A DNA stretch of 60,807 bases, from contig CAIFEY010000014.1 in the NCBI GenBank assembly GCA_903789635.1, positions 1 through 60,807 on the forward strand, in the 5' to 3' direction. Under the pieces are notes generated by a model. The model made no database searches. It was given only the letters and a program-made list of their open reading frames with translations, and was not told the DNA's origin. Positions 8,498 through 17,709 of this stretch are shown piece after piece. The stretch is from an uncultured Eubacteriaceae bacterium (GTDB taxonomy: Bacteria; Bacillota; Clostridia; Peptostreptococcales; Anaerovoracaceae). Made by a program: the position numbers and the translations under genes. The first letter of the stretch is position 1; the number at the start of each line of letters is the position of its first letter.

Positions 8498-8727
8498 ATG
8501 CATTTCCTCTGTGTGCGCGCCCAACGGCAGAAAATTTACCGGATTGAATGGAAAAAACTTGCTGAATCCGATTGATTAACATTTCAGAAGAATTTACAAT
8601 GGATGAGTGAGAGCAAAAGAATATTGAGCACTCTGCTAATTATGTATTAAGTATACAAAGAAGAAGACGATAGTTCCCTCAAGTGGACCTGCCGCCGCCG
8701 GATGCAGCCGCATCATTTTCGCGATGT

Positions 8728-8774
8728 CGGCACGGGGAGGATGCGAGGCCGGTTCAGGGTGCCGGTGTTTTTTT
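8728..8774 (+). terminator. Hairpin plus T run upstream of the peptidase, possible attenuator
   Basis: CGGCAC (8728-8733) pairs with GTGCCG (8759-8764), then TTTTTTT at 8768-8774. A small GATGC/GCATC hairpin precedes it at 8701-8714. The structure sits only about 45 bp before the peptidase start with no gene before it, so it may be a leader attenuator. Confidence 0.5.
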
Positions 8775-8817
8775 GTCAAACGGAATGAAGCAATCGTAAA
8801 ATGAGGAGGGTAAAAGA

Positions 8818-10275
8818 ATGTTAGAAAATCTTGAACCAAAGTCGGTATTTCATTTCTTCGAAGAGATCACGAAGATCCCAAGACCGTCCAACCACGAGGA
8901 CGAGATGGCGGACTACCTGGTAAAGTTCGCCGAGGACCGCGGGCTGGAGCACTACAGGGATGAGGCGAACAACGTCATCATCATCAAGGAGGCGACTCCG
9001 GGCTACGAGAATGCGGCTCCGATCATCCTCCAGGGTCACAGCGACATGGTCTGTGAGAAGGTACCGGGTTCAACGAAGGATATGGAGAAAGAGGGCGTCG
9101 ACCTGATCGTAAACGGCGACTGGATCACCGCTGACGGCACGACGCTCGGCGGAGACGACGGCGCCGCAGTCGCAATGGCGATGGCGATCCTCGATTCCAA
9201 GGAACTGAAGCACCCTAGAGTAGAGTTCCTCTGCACGGCCGGCGAGGAGATCGGCATGGTCGGCGCCAACGCGCTGAAGGATAAGGACCTGTCCATGCTG
9301 AAGGGCCGCCTGATGATCAACATCGACTCCGAGGAGGAGGGCGTATGCACGGCAGGATGCGCAGGAGCGGGAAGTTTCCTGGCTGACCTGCCGCTCGAGA
9401 GGGGCGAGTGCACGATGGAGAGACGCCAGATCCACGTTCACGGACTGCTGGGCGGACACTCCGGCCAGGATATCAACAAGGGCAGAGCGAACGCGAACCT
9501 GCTCGTCACGAGAGTCCTGATCGCGCTGGCGAACGCCGGCTGCACACGCCTGATCTCCATGTTCGGCGGAAAGATGGACAACACGATCAACAAGGAGTCC
9601 ACGGCTGCCGTAGCCCTGGGAGACGTCGAGCAGGCTAAGACCATCATCGCGGACATCGAGCAGACCGTCAGAAATGAGTTCGTCCTCGCTGATCCGGACA
9701 TCCACATCGACCTGGAAGAGATCCCTGCAGACGCAGAGTACGCGAACTGGGAGCCGCTGACCAGAGAGTGCTCCGACCACGCGATCACCCTGCTTGCAAG
9801 CCTGCCGAACGGCGTTCTGCGCATGAACGACGCGATCCCGGGACAGGTAGAGACCTCCCTGAACCTCGGAATCGTCACGACGACGCTGGACACCCTGCAC
9901 CTGGATACCTTCGTCAGAAGCAACGTCAGCAGCGAGCAGCGCGACGTCCTGGACCGCCTGCTGTGGGTCTGCAGCCACCTGGGCGCCAAGGCATCCGTTT
10001 CCGGCGAGTACCCGGCATGGGAGTTCGTCCTGGAGTCCAAGTTCAGAGACCACATGCAGGAAATCTGGAAGGACATGTTCGGTAAGGAAATGGAGCTCGT
10101 ATCCATGCACGCCGGCGTAGAGTGCGGACTCCTCGCAACCCTGCTGCCGGGCCTGGACGCCGTATCCATCGGACCGGACCTCACGGACGTTCACTCCGTC
10201 AATGAGAAGCTGTCCATCAAGTCCACCCAGCACATCTACGACTTCATCTGCAAGGTGCTGGAAGAGGCAAAATAG
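8818..10275 (+). CDS. pepD: Aminoacyl-histidine dipeptidase (PepD-like, M20 family)
   Basis: A 485-residue cytosolic metallopeptidase that hydrolyses dipeptides such as Xaa-His. The M20 metal motifs are visible: QGHSDMV near residue 78, LGGDDGAAVA near residue 118, the catalytic EE in CTAGEEIGMVG near residue 148, and MHAGVECGLL near residue 432. The lid domain lies between about 200 and 380. Length matches the PepD subfamily. The ATG at 8818 follows GAGGAGGG. A terminator at 10318 follows. Confidence 0.92.
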   Translation: MLENLEPKSVFHFFEEITKIPRPSNHEDEMADYLVKFAEDRGLEHYRDEANNVIIIKEATPGYENAAPIILQGHSDMVCEKVPGSTKDMEKEGVDLIVNGDWITADGTTLGGDDGAAVAMAMAILDSKELKHPRVEFLCTAGEEIGMVGANALKDKDLSMLKGRLMINIDSEEEGVCTAGCAGAGSFLADLPLERGECTMERRQIHVHGLLGGHSGQDINKGRANANLLVTRVLIALANAGCTRLISMFGGKMDNTINKESTAAVALGDVEQAKTIIADIEQTVRNEFVLADPDIHIDLEEIPADAEYANWEPLTRECSDHAITLLASLPNGVLRMNDAIPGQVETSLNLGIVTTTLDTLHLDTFVRSNVSSEQRDVLDRLLWVCSHLGAKASVSGEYPAWEFVLESKFRDHMQEIWKDMFGKEMELVSMHAGVECGLLATLLPGLDAVSIGPDLTDVHSVNEKLSIKSTQHIYDFICKVLEEAK

Positions 10276-10317
10276 TCTCCTCAAGGATCCGACAAAATAC
10301 ACAATAACAGATTGCGA

Positions 10318-10357
10318 AAGACGCATGCACCTTCCCCGGGCGTGCGTCTTTTTTTCT
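10318..10357 (+). terminator. Terminator after the peptidase
   Basis: GACGCATGC pairs with GCGTGCGTC (one wobble) around a CCCC-containing loop, followed by seven T. Confidence 0.85.
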
Positions 10358-10434
10358 GCTGGCAGGCTTGAAATGCGGGCGGGGACACGATAATCCGCGA
10401 ATTCCGCCGTTTCCTCTTTAATTTCCTCTGTATG

Positions 10435-10443
10435 TGGTATACT
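10435..10443 (+). promoter_or_regulatory. Extended -10 promoter of the desulfurase-mnmA unit
   Basis: TGG-TATACT with no good -35, about 170 bp before the desulfurase start. Confidence 0.5.
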
Positions 10444-10511
10444 TTCTAATGATTATCTTCCGCCCGGGCGAGGCCGCGGAGGCGGAGAAGAACATTTCGA
10501 ATGAACTATCA

Positions 10512-10567
10512 CATGCGTCATCGCATGAAATTTATGATAAACATAAGCCTGCGTTATGCATGCAGGC
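10512..10567 (+). promoter_or_regulatory. Two hairpins in the desulfurase leader
   Basis: CATGCG-TCAT-CGCATG at 10512-10527 and GCCTGC-9 nt-GCAGGC at 10547-10567, both with perfect 6-bp stems, lie in the expected 5' leader between promoter and start. No T run follows. I do not recognise the element. Confidence 0.4.
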
Positions 10568-10612
10568 AGAGAACGCAGGTAAGAAGTACGAGACAGGGGA
10601 TGGAGAGGAAGC

Positions 10613-11764
10613 ATGATTTATCTGGACAACGGAGCGACGACGAGGCTGAGAGCGGGCGTGCTGGACGCGATGCTCCCGTACCTGAACGAGGAGTACGGGA
10701 ATCCGTTCGGCAGGAGCGCGCTGAACCGAAGCTGCGGCGCGGCGGTGGAGAAGGCGCGGCGGAAGATCGCGGCGCTGGTCGGCGCGGGCTATAAGGAGAT
10801 CTTTTTCACCTCCGGCGGGACGGAGTCGGACAACTGGGTGATCAAGCACCTGATGGACCCTGCGTCATTCCGGGAGAATCAGGGATTTCACGGCCATCTG
10901 ATCGTCTCCGCGGTCGAGCACCACGCCGTGCTGAAGCCGGCGGAATATCTGGAAAAATTGGGATTTGACGTGACGGTCGTGCCGGCGGACGGCAGCGGCC
11001 GCGTGGATCCTGCGGCCGTCAAAGCCGCGATGCGAAAGGACACGCGCCTGGTCTCGGTCATGCTCGCGAACAACGAGGTCGGGACGATCGAGCCGGTTCA
11101 TGAAATCGCGGAGATCGCGCACGCGGGCGGGGCGCTGATGCACACCGACGCCGTTCAGGCCGTCGGCCACATCCCGGTGGACGTGAAGGACCTCGGCGTC
11201 GACTTCTTGTCGGCGAGCGGGCACAAGTTCGGCGGGCCTAAGGGCGTCGGATTCCTGTATATCCGGCGGGGGCTGCTGCCGGAGCCGCTGATGCACGGCG
11301 GCGCGCAGGAGCGCGGCCTCAGGGCCGGCACGCATAACGTCCCGGCGATCGTCGGCATGGGCGCGGTCGCGGAGCTCGCGGCGGAGTCCATGGAAGAGGA
11401 GCGCGCGTACGAGCAGGGGCTCCGCGATCACATGATCGGAAGGATCATCGAGGAGATCCCGGGCGCCTTCCTGAATGGCGATACCGTTAACCGCCTGCCG
11501 GGAAACTGCAATGTCACGATCCCGGGTCTCGAGAATGAGGCCTTCCTGGTCCGTCTCGACCAGGAAGGGATCTGCGCCGCGGCGGGATCCGCGTGCTCGG
11601 CGGAGGCGAGTGAGCCGTCCCATGTATTGACCGCGATCGGAAGGACCGCGGAGGAGGCCGGGTGCAGCCTGCGCTTCACGCTGAATTACATGAATACGAG
11701 AGAAGAGATCGATCATGCCTGTGACGTCCTGAGGGACGTCGCGCAGGAACTCAGAAAGGAATAG
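10613..11764 (+). CDS. Cysteine desulfurase (IscS/NifS family)
   Basis: A 383-residue PLP enzyme that removes sulfur from cysteine as a persulfide for tRNA thiolation and Fe-S clusters. The PLP lysine is in SGHKFGGPKGVGF near residue 205; the persulfide cysteine is in AAGSACSAEASEPS near residue 328. Start YLDNGATTRL is typical. The ATG at 10613 follows GGAGAGGAAGC. mnmA starts 5 bp after the stop codon, so this enzyme probably feeds the 2-thiouridylase, as in many Bacillota (inference). No dedicated scaffold gene is adjacent. Confidence 0.93.
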   Translation: MIYLDNGATTRLRAGVLDAMLPYLNEEYGNPFGRSALNRSCGAAVEKARRKIAALVGAGYKEIFFTSGGTESDNWVIKHLMDPASFRENQGFHGHLIVSAVEHHAVLKPAEYLEKLGFDVTVVPADGSGRVDPAAVKAAMRKDTRLVSVMLANNEVGTIEPVHEIAEIAHAGGALMHTDAVQAVGHIPVDVKDLGVDFLSASGHKFGGPKGVGFLYIRRGLLPEPLMHGGAQERGLRAGTHNVPAIVGMGAVAELAAESMEEERAYEQGLRDHMIGRIIEEIPGAFLNGDTVNRLPGNCNVTIPGLENEAFLVRLDQEGICAAAGSACSAEASEPSHVLTAIGRTAEEAGCSLRFTLNYMNTREEIDHACDVLRDVAQELRKE

Positions 11765-11769
11765 ATACG

Positions 11770-12870
11770 ATGAAAAAAGCACTGGTCGCGATGAGCGGCG
11801 GCGTGGACAGCAGCGTCGCGGCGTACCTGACCAAGGAGGCCGGGTACGAGACCATCGGCGTCACGATGAAGCTGTACGAGAACGAGACCGCGGGCGTCTG
11901 CAGCGACAAGACCTGCTGCAGCCTCTCCGACATCGAGGATGCCAGGAACGTCGCGTTCGACCTCGGAATTCCATACTATGTCTTTAATTTTTCAGGTGAC
12001 TTCGAGAAGGAGGTCATCGACCGGTTCATCCACGCCTACGAGGCGGGGGAGACGCCGAACCCGTGCATCGACTGCAACCGCTACATGAAGTTCGAGAGGC
12101 TGATGGAGCGAGGCAGGGAGCTGCAGCAGGACTACGTCGTGACTGGACACTACGCGATCGTCGAGCACGATGAGGGCAGCGGCCGCTGGCTTCTGAAGAA
12201 ATCCGTCGACCGGCATAAGGATCAGAGCTATGTCCTGTATTCTTTGACGCAGGAGCAGCTCGCGCACGTCCTGTTCCCGCTGGGCGGCATGCATAAGGAG
12301 GAGACGCGCAGGATCGCGGAGGAGCAGGGGTTCGTCAACGCGAGAAAGCACGAGAGCCAGGACATCTGCTTCGTGCCGGACGGGGACTACGCGGCGTTCA
12401 TCAGAAGGTTTACGGGCAAAACATACCCGCCAGGGGAGTTCGTCGATTTTGATGGACACGTGCTTGGTGAGCACAAAGGCATGATCAAGTACACGATCGG
12501 CCAGCGCAAGGGGCTCGGGCTCGCCCTGCCGCATCCGATGTACGTCTGTAAGAAGGACATGGAGACGAACCGCGTGATCCTGGGCGAGAACAGCGACCTG
12601 TTCCATTCCCGCTTCATCGTGGAAAACATGAACTGGTCCGCGATCGAGAGCCCGGATATGGACATTAGCGCGGAGGCCAAGGTGCGTTACTCGCAGAAGG
12701 CTTCTCCTGCGGTCGTTCATCCTTTGTCTGAAAACAAGGCAGTGGTAGAATTCCGGGAGCCGCAGCGCGCCATCACGCCGGGACAGGCATGCGTGCTGTA
12801 CGACGGGGACTACGTCCTGGGCGGCGGCACGATCACGAGTGTGCAGGATACAGATGGACATACGATTTAA
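11770..12870 (+). CDS. mnmA: tRNA-specific 2-thiouridylase
   Basis: A 366-residue enzyme that thiolates U34 of tRNA-Lys, Glu and Gln. The N-terminal P-loop AMSGGVDSSVAAYL activates uridine with ATP. The two catalytic cysteines lie in NPCIDCNRYMKF (near residue 99) and ESQDICFVPDGD (near residue 200). The C-terminal beta-barrel carries GQRKGLG. The ATG at 11770 follows AGAAAGGAAT. Sulfur is expected from the desulfurase encoded immediately upstream. Confidence 0.95.
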   Translation: MKKALVAMSGGVDSSVAAYLTKEAGYETIGVTMKLYENETAGVCSDKTCCSLSDIEDARNVAFDLGIPYYVFNFSGDFEKEVIDRFIHAYEAGETPNPCIDCNRYMKFERLMERGRELQQDYVVTGHYAIVEHDEGSGRWLLKKSVDRHKDQSYVLYSLTQEQLAHVLFPLGGMHKEETRRIAEEQGFVNARKHESQDICFVPDGDYAAFIRRFTGKTYPPGEFVDFDGHVLGEHKGMIKYTIGQRKGLGLALPHPMYVCKKDMETNRVILGENSDLFHSRFIVENMNWSAIESPDMDISAEAKVRYSQKASPAVVHPLSENKAVVEFREPQRAITPGQACVLYDGDYVLGGGTITSVQDTDGHTI

Positions 12871-12925
12871 AAATAGAAATATGTGTAAACTATTTACTTT
12901 GACTATCTTTTTTGGCTTGTAATTA

Positions 12926-12934
12926 TGGTATAAT
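12926..12934 (+). promoter_or_regulatory. Extended -10 promoter of gap
   Basis: TGG-TATAAT about 85 bp before gap. The upstream TTGACT at 12899 is 24 bases away, too far to be a standard -35. Confidence 0.6.
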
Positions 12935-13019
12935 AACAAGATATGAGAGGCCGTCTCCGGAGAAGAAGTGAGGCGGCGGGGTGAAGCCGCGTTCAGCGTG
13001 GGAAGGGAGCATAGGATAT

Positions 13020-14033
13020 ATGATGAAAGTTGCGATCAACGGATTTGGACGCATCGGACGCCTGTCATTCAGACAGCTCTGCAGCAGGGACGATGTGGAA
13101 GTTGTAGCTATTAACGATTTGACGAGCACCAAGATGCTGGCATATCTGCTGAAGCATGACAGCGTGCAGGGACAGTTCGAATCCGACGTAACATATGATG
13201 AGCAGTATCTGTATGTCGGACACCGGAAATTCCGTGTCCTGTCCGAGCCGGATCCGCACAATCTCCCATGGGGCGAGCTCGGTGTGGACGTCGTGCTCGA
13301 GTGTACCGGTTTCTTTACGAGCAAAGACAAGGCACAGGCACACCTGGACGCAGGAGCCAAGAAGGTCCTGATTTCCGCGCCTGCGGGCAGCGACATCCCG
13401 ACAATTGTATATAACGTAAACCATAAGACTTTGACGCCTGAGGACACGATTGTTTCCGGCGCGAGCTGCACGACCAACTGCCTGGCACCGATGGCAAAGG
13501 TCCTGAACACCTACCGCGAGGTCCGCACGGGATTCATGACCACGATCCACGCGTACACCGGCGACCAGATGATCCTGGACGGCCCGCAGAGGAAGGGCGA
13601 TTTCCGCCGTTCGAGAGCCGGCGCGATCAACATCGTTCCGACGAGTTCCGGTGCGGCAAAGGCCATCGGAGCAGTCATCCCGGAGCTTGATGGAAAGCTG
13701 ATCGGTTCCGCTCAGCGTGTTCCGGTAGCGAGCGGCTCCCTGACGATCCTGGACGCGACACTGAAGGATCCGACGGAGAGCGTAACGGTAGAAGGCCTGA
13801 ATGCCGCGATGAAGGCGGCTGCCAACGAGTCCTTCGGATACACGGAGGAGCAGCTGGTCTCCAGCGACATCATCGGCATGCACTACGGATCGCTGTTCGA
13901 CGCGACACAGACGCTGGCACAGCGCTGCGGAACCAAGATCTACGAGGTCAGAATCGTGGCATGGTACGACAACGAGATGAGCTACGTCAGCCAGCTCGTC
14001 CGCACGCTGCTGTACATGGCGACACTGCAGTAA
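13020..14033 (+). CDS. gap: Type I glyceraldehyde-3-phosphate dehydrogenase
   Basis: A 337-residue glycolytic enzyme oxidising glyceraldehyde-3-phosphate with NAD+. The NAD-binding start is [11 protein letters not shown]; the catalytic cysteine is in [11 protein letters not shown] near residue 152; a histidine in TIHAYTGDQ completes the active site. Two adjacent ATG codons (13020, 13023) could start translation after AAGGGAG; a longer upstream frame lacks support. The gene stands alone, with its own promoter and a very strong terminator at 14286. No pgk or tpi is adjacent, unlike many Bacillota. Confidence 0.95.
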   Translation: MMKVAINGFGRIGRLSFRQLCSRDDVEVVAINDLTSTKMLAYLLKHDSVQGQFESDVTYDEQYLYVGHRKFRVLSEPDPHNLPWGELGVDVVLECTGFFTSKDKAQAHLDAGAKKVLISAPAGSDIPTIVYNVNHKTLTPEDTIVSGASCTTNCLAPMAKVLNTYREVRTGFMTTIHAYTGDQMILDGPQRKGDFRRSRAGAINIVPTSSGAAKAIGAVIPELDGKLIGSAQRVPVASGSLTILDATLKDPTESVTVEGLNAAMKAAANESFGYTEEQLVSSDIIGMHYGSLFDATQTLAQRCGTKIYEVRIVAWYDNEMSYVSQLVRTLLYMATLQ

Positions 14034-14147
14034 CAGAAAAACGCGGGCGCCGCTCAGTTGGGATGCCGGCAGGCAGCGGTCAATCGACTGCGCCTGCCCC
14101 GCAATGTCCGGTAAACGACGCCCAAAATCAGTTATTACCAATGGTCA

Positions 14148-14185
14148 GTCCATCGACGGCCGCATGCGGCAGTCGGTGAATGGAC
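14148..14185. other. Large imperfect palindrome downstream of gap
   Basis: GTCCAT/ATGGAC, CGAC/GTCG and GCCGC/GCGGC nest to form one long hairpin with no T run. The surrounding 14034-14285 spacer holds no recognisable gene. Confidence 0.55.
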
Positions 14186-14285
14186 AAGTATCAACCGCAG
14201 CCCAATCAGTTAACTAATGTGCGTGTGAACTATTGGAAAACAGCTGAAACATTAGATATTAACTATTAAGTTAAAGGATTGTAAT

Positions 14286-14339
14286 CCGCCGCCCCGGCAC
14301 GCCTCACATCGTTGAGGTTATCAGGGGCGGCGGTGTTTT
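14286..14339 (+). terminator. Strong terminator after gap
   Basis: CCGCCGCCCC and GGGGCGGCGG form a perfect 10-bp stem with an inner CCTCA/TGAGG hairpin, followed by TGTTTT. Confidence 0.85.
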
Positions 14340-14398
14340 GCGTGCGGAAAACGGCGGAATGTATATTCTGAACGCGTTATATTAACGTGTTCGCCCAT

Positions 14399-14428
14399 TT
14401 GGCACAGGTATGGTATTCGTGATATAAT
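14399..14428 (+). promoter_or_regulatory. Promoter of the FHA-FtsW operon
   Basis: TTGGCA (14399-14404), an 18-base spacer and TATAAT (14423-14428), about 135 bp before the first start codon. Confidence 0.6.
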
Positions 14429-14561
14429 ATTTGCGCGAATACAGTTTTCGCTGCAGTGACGGGCGCGTGACGCGGTGGGAGAGAATGATGTGCGCGGAAT
14501 GCACGGATTTCAATAACATCGCCTAATAACGATGCGCCTCAGGGAGCAGAGGACAGAGCAT

Positions 14562-16364
14562 ATGATATCTAATTTACTGGGAGGAATCCAGGACTGGTTC
14601 CACATGATGTACAGTGCGGGTGTCGCGACGGTTAAATCCGGCCATGCCGCGAGCCTGATGTACACCGCTGCGGCCAGGTGGATTTTTATTTTACTTGCGG
14701 CCTTCATCCTGATCCGCGCGATCATCGCGCTGCTCAGGAGCAAGAGCCCGTCGGAGGTATGGGCTTACCTGCACATCGAGGGCAGCAGGAACATTCCGAT
14801 CACGCATTGGGAGAATGCGATCGGCAGGGCACCGAGCTGCGACATTCAGCTCGAGGACATGAGCGTGTCCAGGAATCAGGGGACGCTCGTACGTGACAAC
14901 AACGGATACTGGACCTACATGGATCTGGGGTCGAGGAACGGCGCTTTCGTGAACGGGGAGAAGACTGTCCCGTACAAGCCGGTCGTCGTCGGCGCGGGGG
15001 ACAAGCTCGTGCTCGGCAGCACGGCGTGCGAGCTGTTTCCAGTCAGCGTCGCGGAGCACATGAACAACATCAGGCGGCGTGCGGAGTACACGCATATTCT
15101 GCCGCCGTGGATGACGTTCCTGGCGCTCACGCTGTTTCAGTTCCTGACTGTCGTCCAGCTGAAGGTCGCGCTGGGAACGCGCTACGTGCCGTCCGTGACG
15201 GTCTCGTTCGTGGGACTCGCGGTCATCATGTGGGCGTATGTCATCGCGATGAAGGTCATGCACCGGCGGGGATTCGAGATCGAGACGATCGCGTTTTTCC
15301 TGTCGACGCTGAGTCTTTCTGTCGTCGCGACCAGGTTCCCGACGCAGGTGTTCAAGCAGTTCATCACGGTTGCGATCGGCGTCGGGCTTTTCCTGTTCAT
15401 GTGTACGTGGCTCAGGGATCTGAAGAGGACCCTGAAAGTGAAGAATCTGATGTATGCGGCGGCAGTTCTGCTGTTCGCGTTCAACCTGGTCTTCGCGACC
15501 AGCAAGTACGGACAGTTGAACTGGGTGCAGCTCGGCGGATTCTCGATGCAGCCGTCGGAGATCGTCAAGCTCGCCTTCATCTGGGTCGGAGCCGCGACGA
15601 TGAATGAGCTGTTTCAGCGGAAGAACTCCATGGTCTTCACGGCCTTCGCGTTCTTCTGTTTCCTCTGCCTCGCCAAGATGGGAGACTTCGGTACGGCCGT
15701 GATTTTCTTCGTGACCTACCTCGTCATCTCCTTCCTGCGAAGCGGAGATTTCACGCGCCTGATCATGATCGTCGGCGTAGCTTTCGCGGGCGGAATGGTC
15801 GTGCTCAGGTTTAAGAGCTACATCGCGGCGCGTCTTGACGTCTGGGGTCACGTCTGGGAGGCGGCAAATGCCAACGCGGGCGGATTCCAGCAGACGAGGA
15901 CGATGTCTGCTGCTGCGAGCGGCGGACTCATCGGTGTCGGAGCCGGAAAGGGCTGGTTCCACACGATCTTTGCCTCCGAGACCGACCTGGTCTTCGGCAC
16001 GGTCGCCGAGGAATGGGGACTGATCATCGCGATCCTGATGGTCGTCGCCATCGTCACCCTGGCGATCTTCGCGTACCGCTCCATCTGGGCCGGCAGGTCG
16101 ACTTACTACACGATCGCGGCCTGTGCGGCGACGACGATCTTCCTGTTCCAGACGATCCTGAACTTCTTCGGATCCGTCGACCTCCTGCCGCTGACGGGAG
16201 TAACTTTCCCGTTCGTATCCGGGGGTGGAACCTCGATGATCGCGTCGTGGGGACTGCTCGCCTTCGTGAAGGCGGCGGATACACGGCAGAACGCGAGTAT
16301 TGCAGTCAGCCTGGACGATCAGGGACTGACGAGTGAGGGGGCAGACCATTATGAAGAAGCTTGA
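14562..16364 (+). CDS. FHA domain fused to an FtsW/RodA/SpoVE family protein
   Basis: A 600-residue membrane protein. After an N-terminal membrane segment (about 35-60), an FHA domain at about 75-155 carries the phosphopeptide-binding pattern IGRAPSCDI, SVSRNQG and LGSRNGAFVNG. About ten membrane helices of the SEDS (shape, elongation, division, sporulation) family follow, with signatures QLGGFSMQPSEIVKLAF and PFVSGGGTSMI. SEDS proteins polymerise lipid II glycan strands with a class B PBP; the next gene encodes one and overlaps this stop by 14 bp. The FHA domain suggests control by a Ser/Thr kinase (inference; none is in the window). The ATG at 14562 follows GAGGACAGAGCAT; an upstream ATG at 14532 has no ribosome binding site. 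Confidence 0.9.
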   Translation: MISNLLGGIQDWFHMMYSAGVATVKSGHAASLMYTAAARWIFILLAAFILIRAIIALLRSKSPSEVWAYLHIEGSRNIPITHWENAIGRAPSCDIQLEDMSVSRNQGTLVRDNNGYWTYMDLGSRNGAFVNGEKTVPYKPVVVGAGDKLVLGSTACELFPVSVAEHMNNIRRRAEYTHILPPWMTFLALTLFQFLTVVQLKVALGTRYVPSVTVSFVGLAVIMWAYVIAMKVMHRRGFEIETIAFFLSTLSLSVVATRFPTQVFKQFITVAIGVGLFLFMCTWLRDLKRTLKVKNLMYAAAVLLFAFNLVFATSKYGQLNWVQLGGFSMQPSEIVKLAFIWVGAATMNELFQRKNSMVFTAFAFFCFLCLAKMGDFGTAVIFFVTYLVISFLRSGDFTRLIMIVGVAFAGGMVVLRFKSYIAARLDVWGHVWEAANANAGGFQQTRTMSAAASGGLIGVGAGKGWFHTIFASETDLVFGTVAEEWGLIIAILMVVAIVTLAIFAYRSIWAGRSTYYTIAACAATTIFLFQTILNFFGSVDLLPLTGVTFPFVSGGGTSMIASWGLLAFVKAADTRQNASIAVSLDDQGLTSEGADHYEEA

Positions 16365-17682
16365 GAAACGGGCGATTATCTGTCTTCTGCTTGCGGCAGT
16401 GCTGGTAATCGGACTCGGAGTATTTACATTCCGTTACGTCAAATACGGCCATAAGTGGGCGACTTTCTACGGAAACTCGCAGCTTTACCACAACGGCGTG
16501 CTGGCAATCGGAAAAATCTACGACAGAAACGGCGTTCTGCTCGCGTCCAACGGCAAGGGCAAGAACGGCGAAATCAAATACAACAGCGACCTGGCCATCC
16601 GCGAGGCGACCGCGCATTCCGTCGGAGACATGAGCGGAAACGTCTCGACCTCTGCGGAGTCGGTGTTCAAGGACAGGCTGGTCGGCTACAATCTGCTGAC
16701 CGGAACGTACAGCGTGAGCGGAAAGGGAAACCAGGTTCATCTATCCATCTCCGCCAAGGCCTGCAAGGTCGCCTATGAGGCGCTCGGCAGCCACAACGGC
16801 ACGGTCGGTGTGTACAACTACAAGACCGGAGAAATTCTCTGCATGGTCAGCAAGCCGACGTTCGACCCGCAGAATCCGACGTCCAACGTCCAGACCGGAA
16901 CGTACATGAACAAGTTCCTCTCGGGAACGCTTACACCGGGATCGACGTTCAAGCTCGTGACGAGCGCGGCGGCGATCGAGAATATCAAGGACCTGAGCTC
17001 GTTCCGCTACTACTGCACGGGCGTGCGCGACATGAACGGCTGGAAGATCCGCTGCGACGAGCCGCATGGCGAGGTGGACTTCACCTCCGCGCTGGCGAAG
17101 TCGTGCAACTGCGCATTCTCCGTGCTCTCTGATGAACTCGGCAACAAGATCATGTCAGAGTACACGAAGAAGGTCGGGCTCGAGACGGCGTACGACATCG
17201 ACGGCATCCACAACGCCAAGGGAACGTTCGACTTCCCGTCCAACAAGTTCAACCTCGCGTGGGCAGGAATCGGACAGTGGAAGGACCAGGTCAACCCGTG
17301 CTCGATGATGGTCTACATGGGCGCGATCGCAAGAGACGGCGTATCGGTCGTTCCGCGCATCCTGAAGCCGACCGTTGCAACGGGAAAGACGACGGACCGC
17401 ATGATCCAGGCATCTACGGCTTCCAAGCTCAGGTCGATGATGAGAAACAACGTCGAGAAGACGTACGGCGCCGAGAACTTCCCGGGACTGAACATCTGCG
17501 CCAAGACCGGAACGGCCGAGGTCAACGGGGCACAGCCGAATGCCTGGTTCGACGGATTCCTGGACGATGACGAGCACCCGTACGCATTTGTCGTCTGTGT
17601 CGAGGACGGCGGATTCGGACAGACGGTCGCGGCACCGGTCGCGAACAAGGTTCTGCAGGAGCTCGTTTCGGAAAATAATTAA
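16351..17682 (+). CDS. pbpA: Class B penicillin-binding protein (transpeptidase)
   Basis: A 443-residue PBP with one N-terminal membrane anchor (about 7-28) and an extracytoplasmic transpeptidase domain. The active-site motifs are STFK (in LTPGSTFKLVTS), SCN (in AKSCNCAFS) and KTG (in ICAKTGTAEV). The pedestal domain is short, as in PbpA of the RodA-PbpA pairs. It crosslinks peptidoglycan strands made by the SEDS partner upstream. The ATG at 16351 lies inside the end of the preceding gene and follows GAGGGGGC, pointing to coupled translation. Confidence 0.92.
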   Translation: MKKLEKRAIICLLLAAVLVIGLGVFTFRYVKYGHKWATFYGNSQLYHNGVLAIGKIYDRNGVLLASNGKGKNGEIKYNSDLAIREATAHSVGDMSGNVSTSAESVFKDRLVGYNLLTGTYSVSGKGNQVHLSISAKACKVAYEALGSHNGTVGVYNYKTGEILCMVSKPTFDPQNPTSNVQTGTYMNKFLSGTLTPGSTFKLVTSAAAIENIKDLSSFRYYCTGVRDMNGWKIRCDEPHGEVDFTSALAKSCNCAFSVLSDELGNKIMSEYTKKVGLETAYDIDGIHNAKGTFDFPSNKFNLAWAGIGQWKDQVNPCSMMVYMGAIARDGVSVVPRILKPTVATGKTTDRMIQASTASKLRSMMRNNVEKTYGAENFPGLNICAKTGTAEVNGAQPNAWFDGFLDDDEHPYAFVVCVEDGGFGQTVAAPVANKVLQELVSENN

Positions 17683-17709
17683 TACAACCAATACATACAG
17701 GAGTAGGAA

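Noticed and set aside
14034-14285. tRNA or small RNA gene after gap
   Set aside because: No cloverleaf could be drawn; only a palindrome at 14148-14185 is supported.
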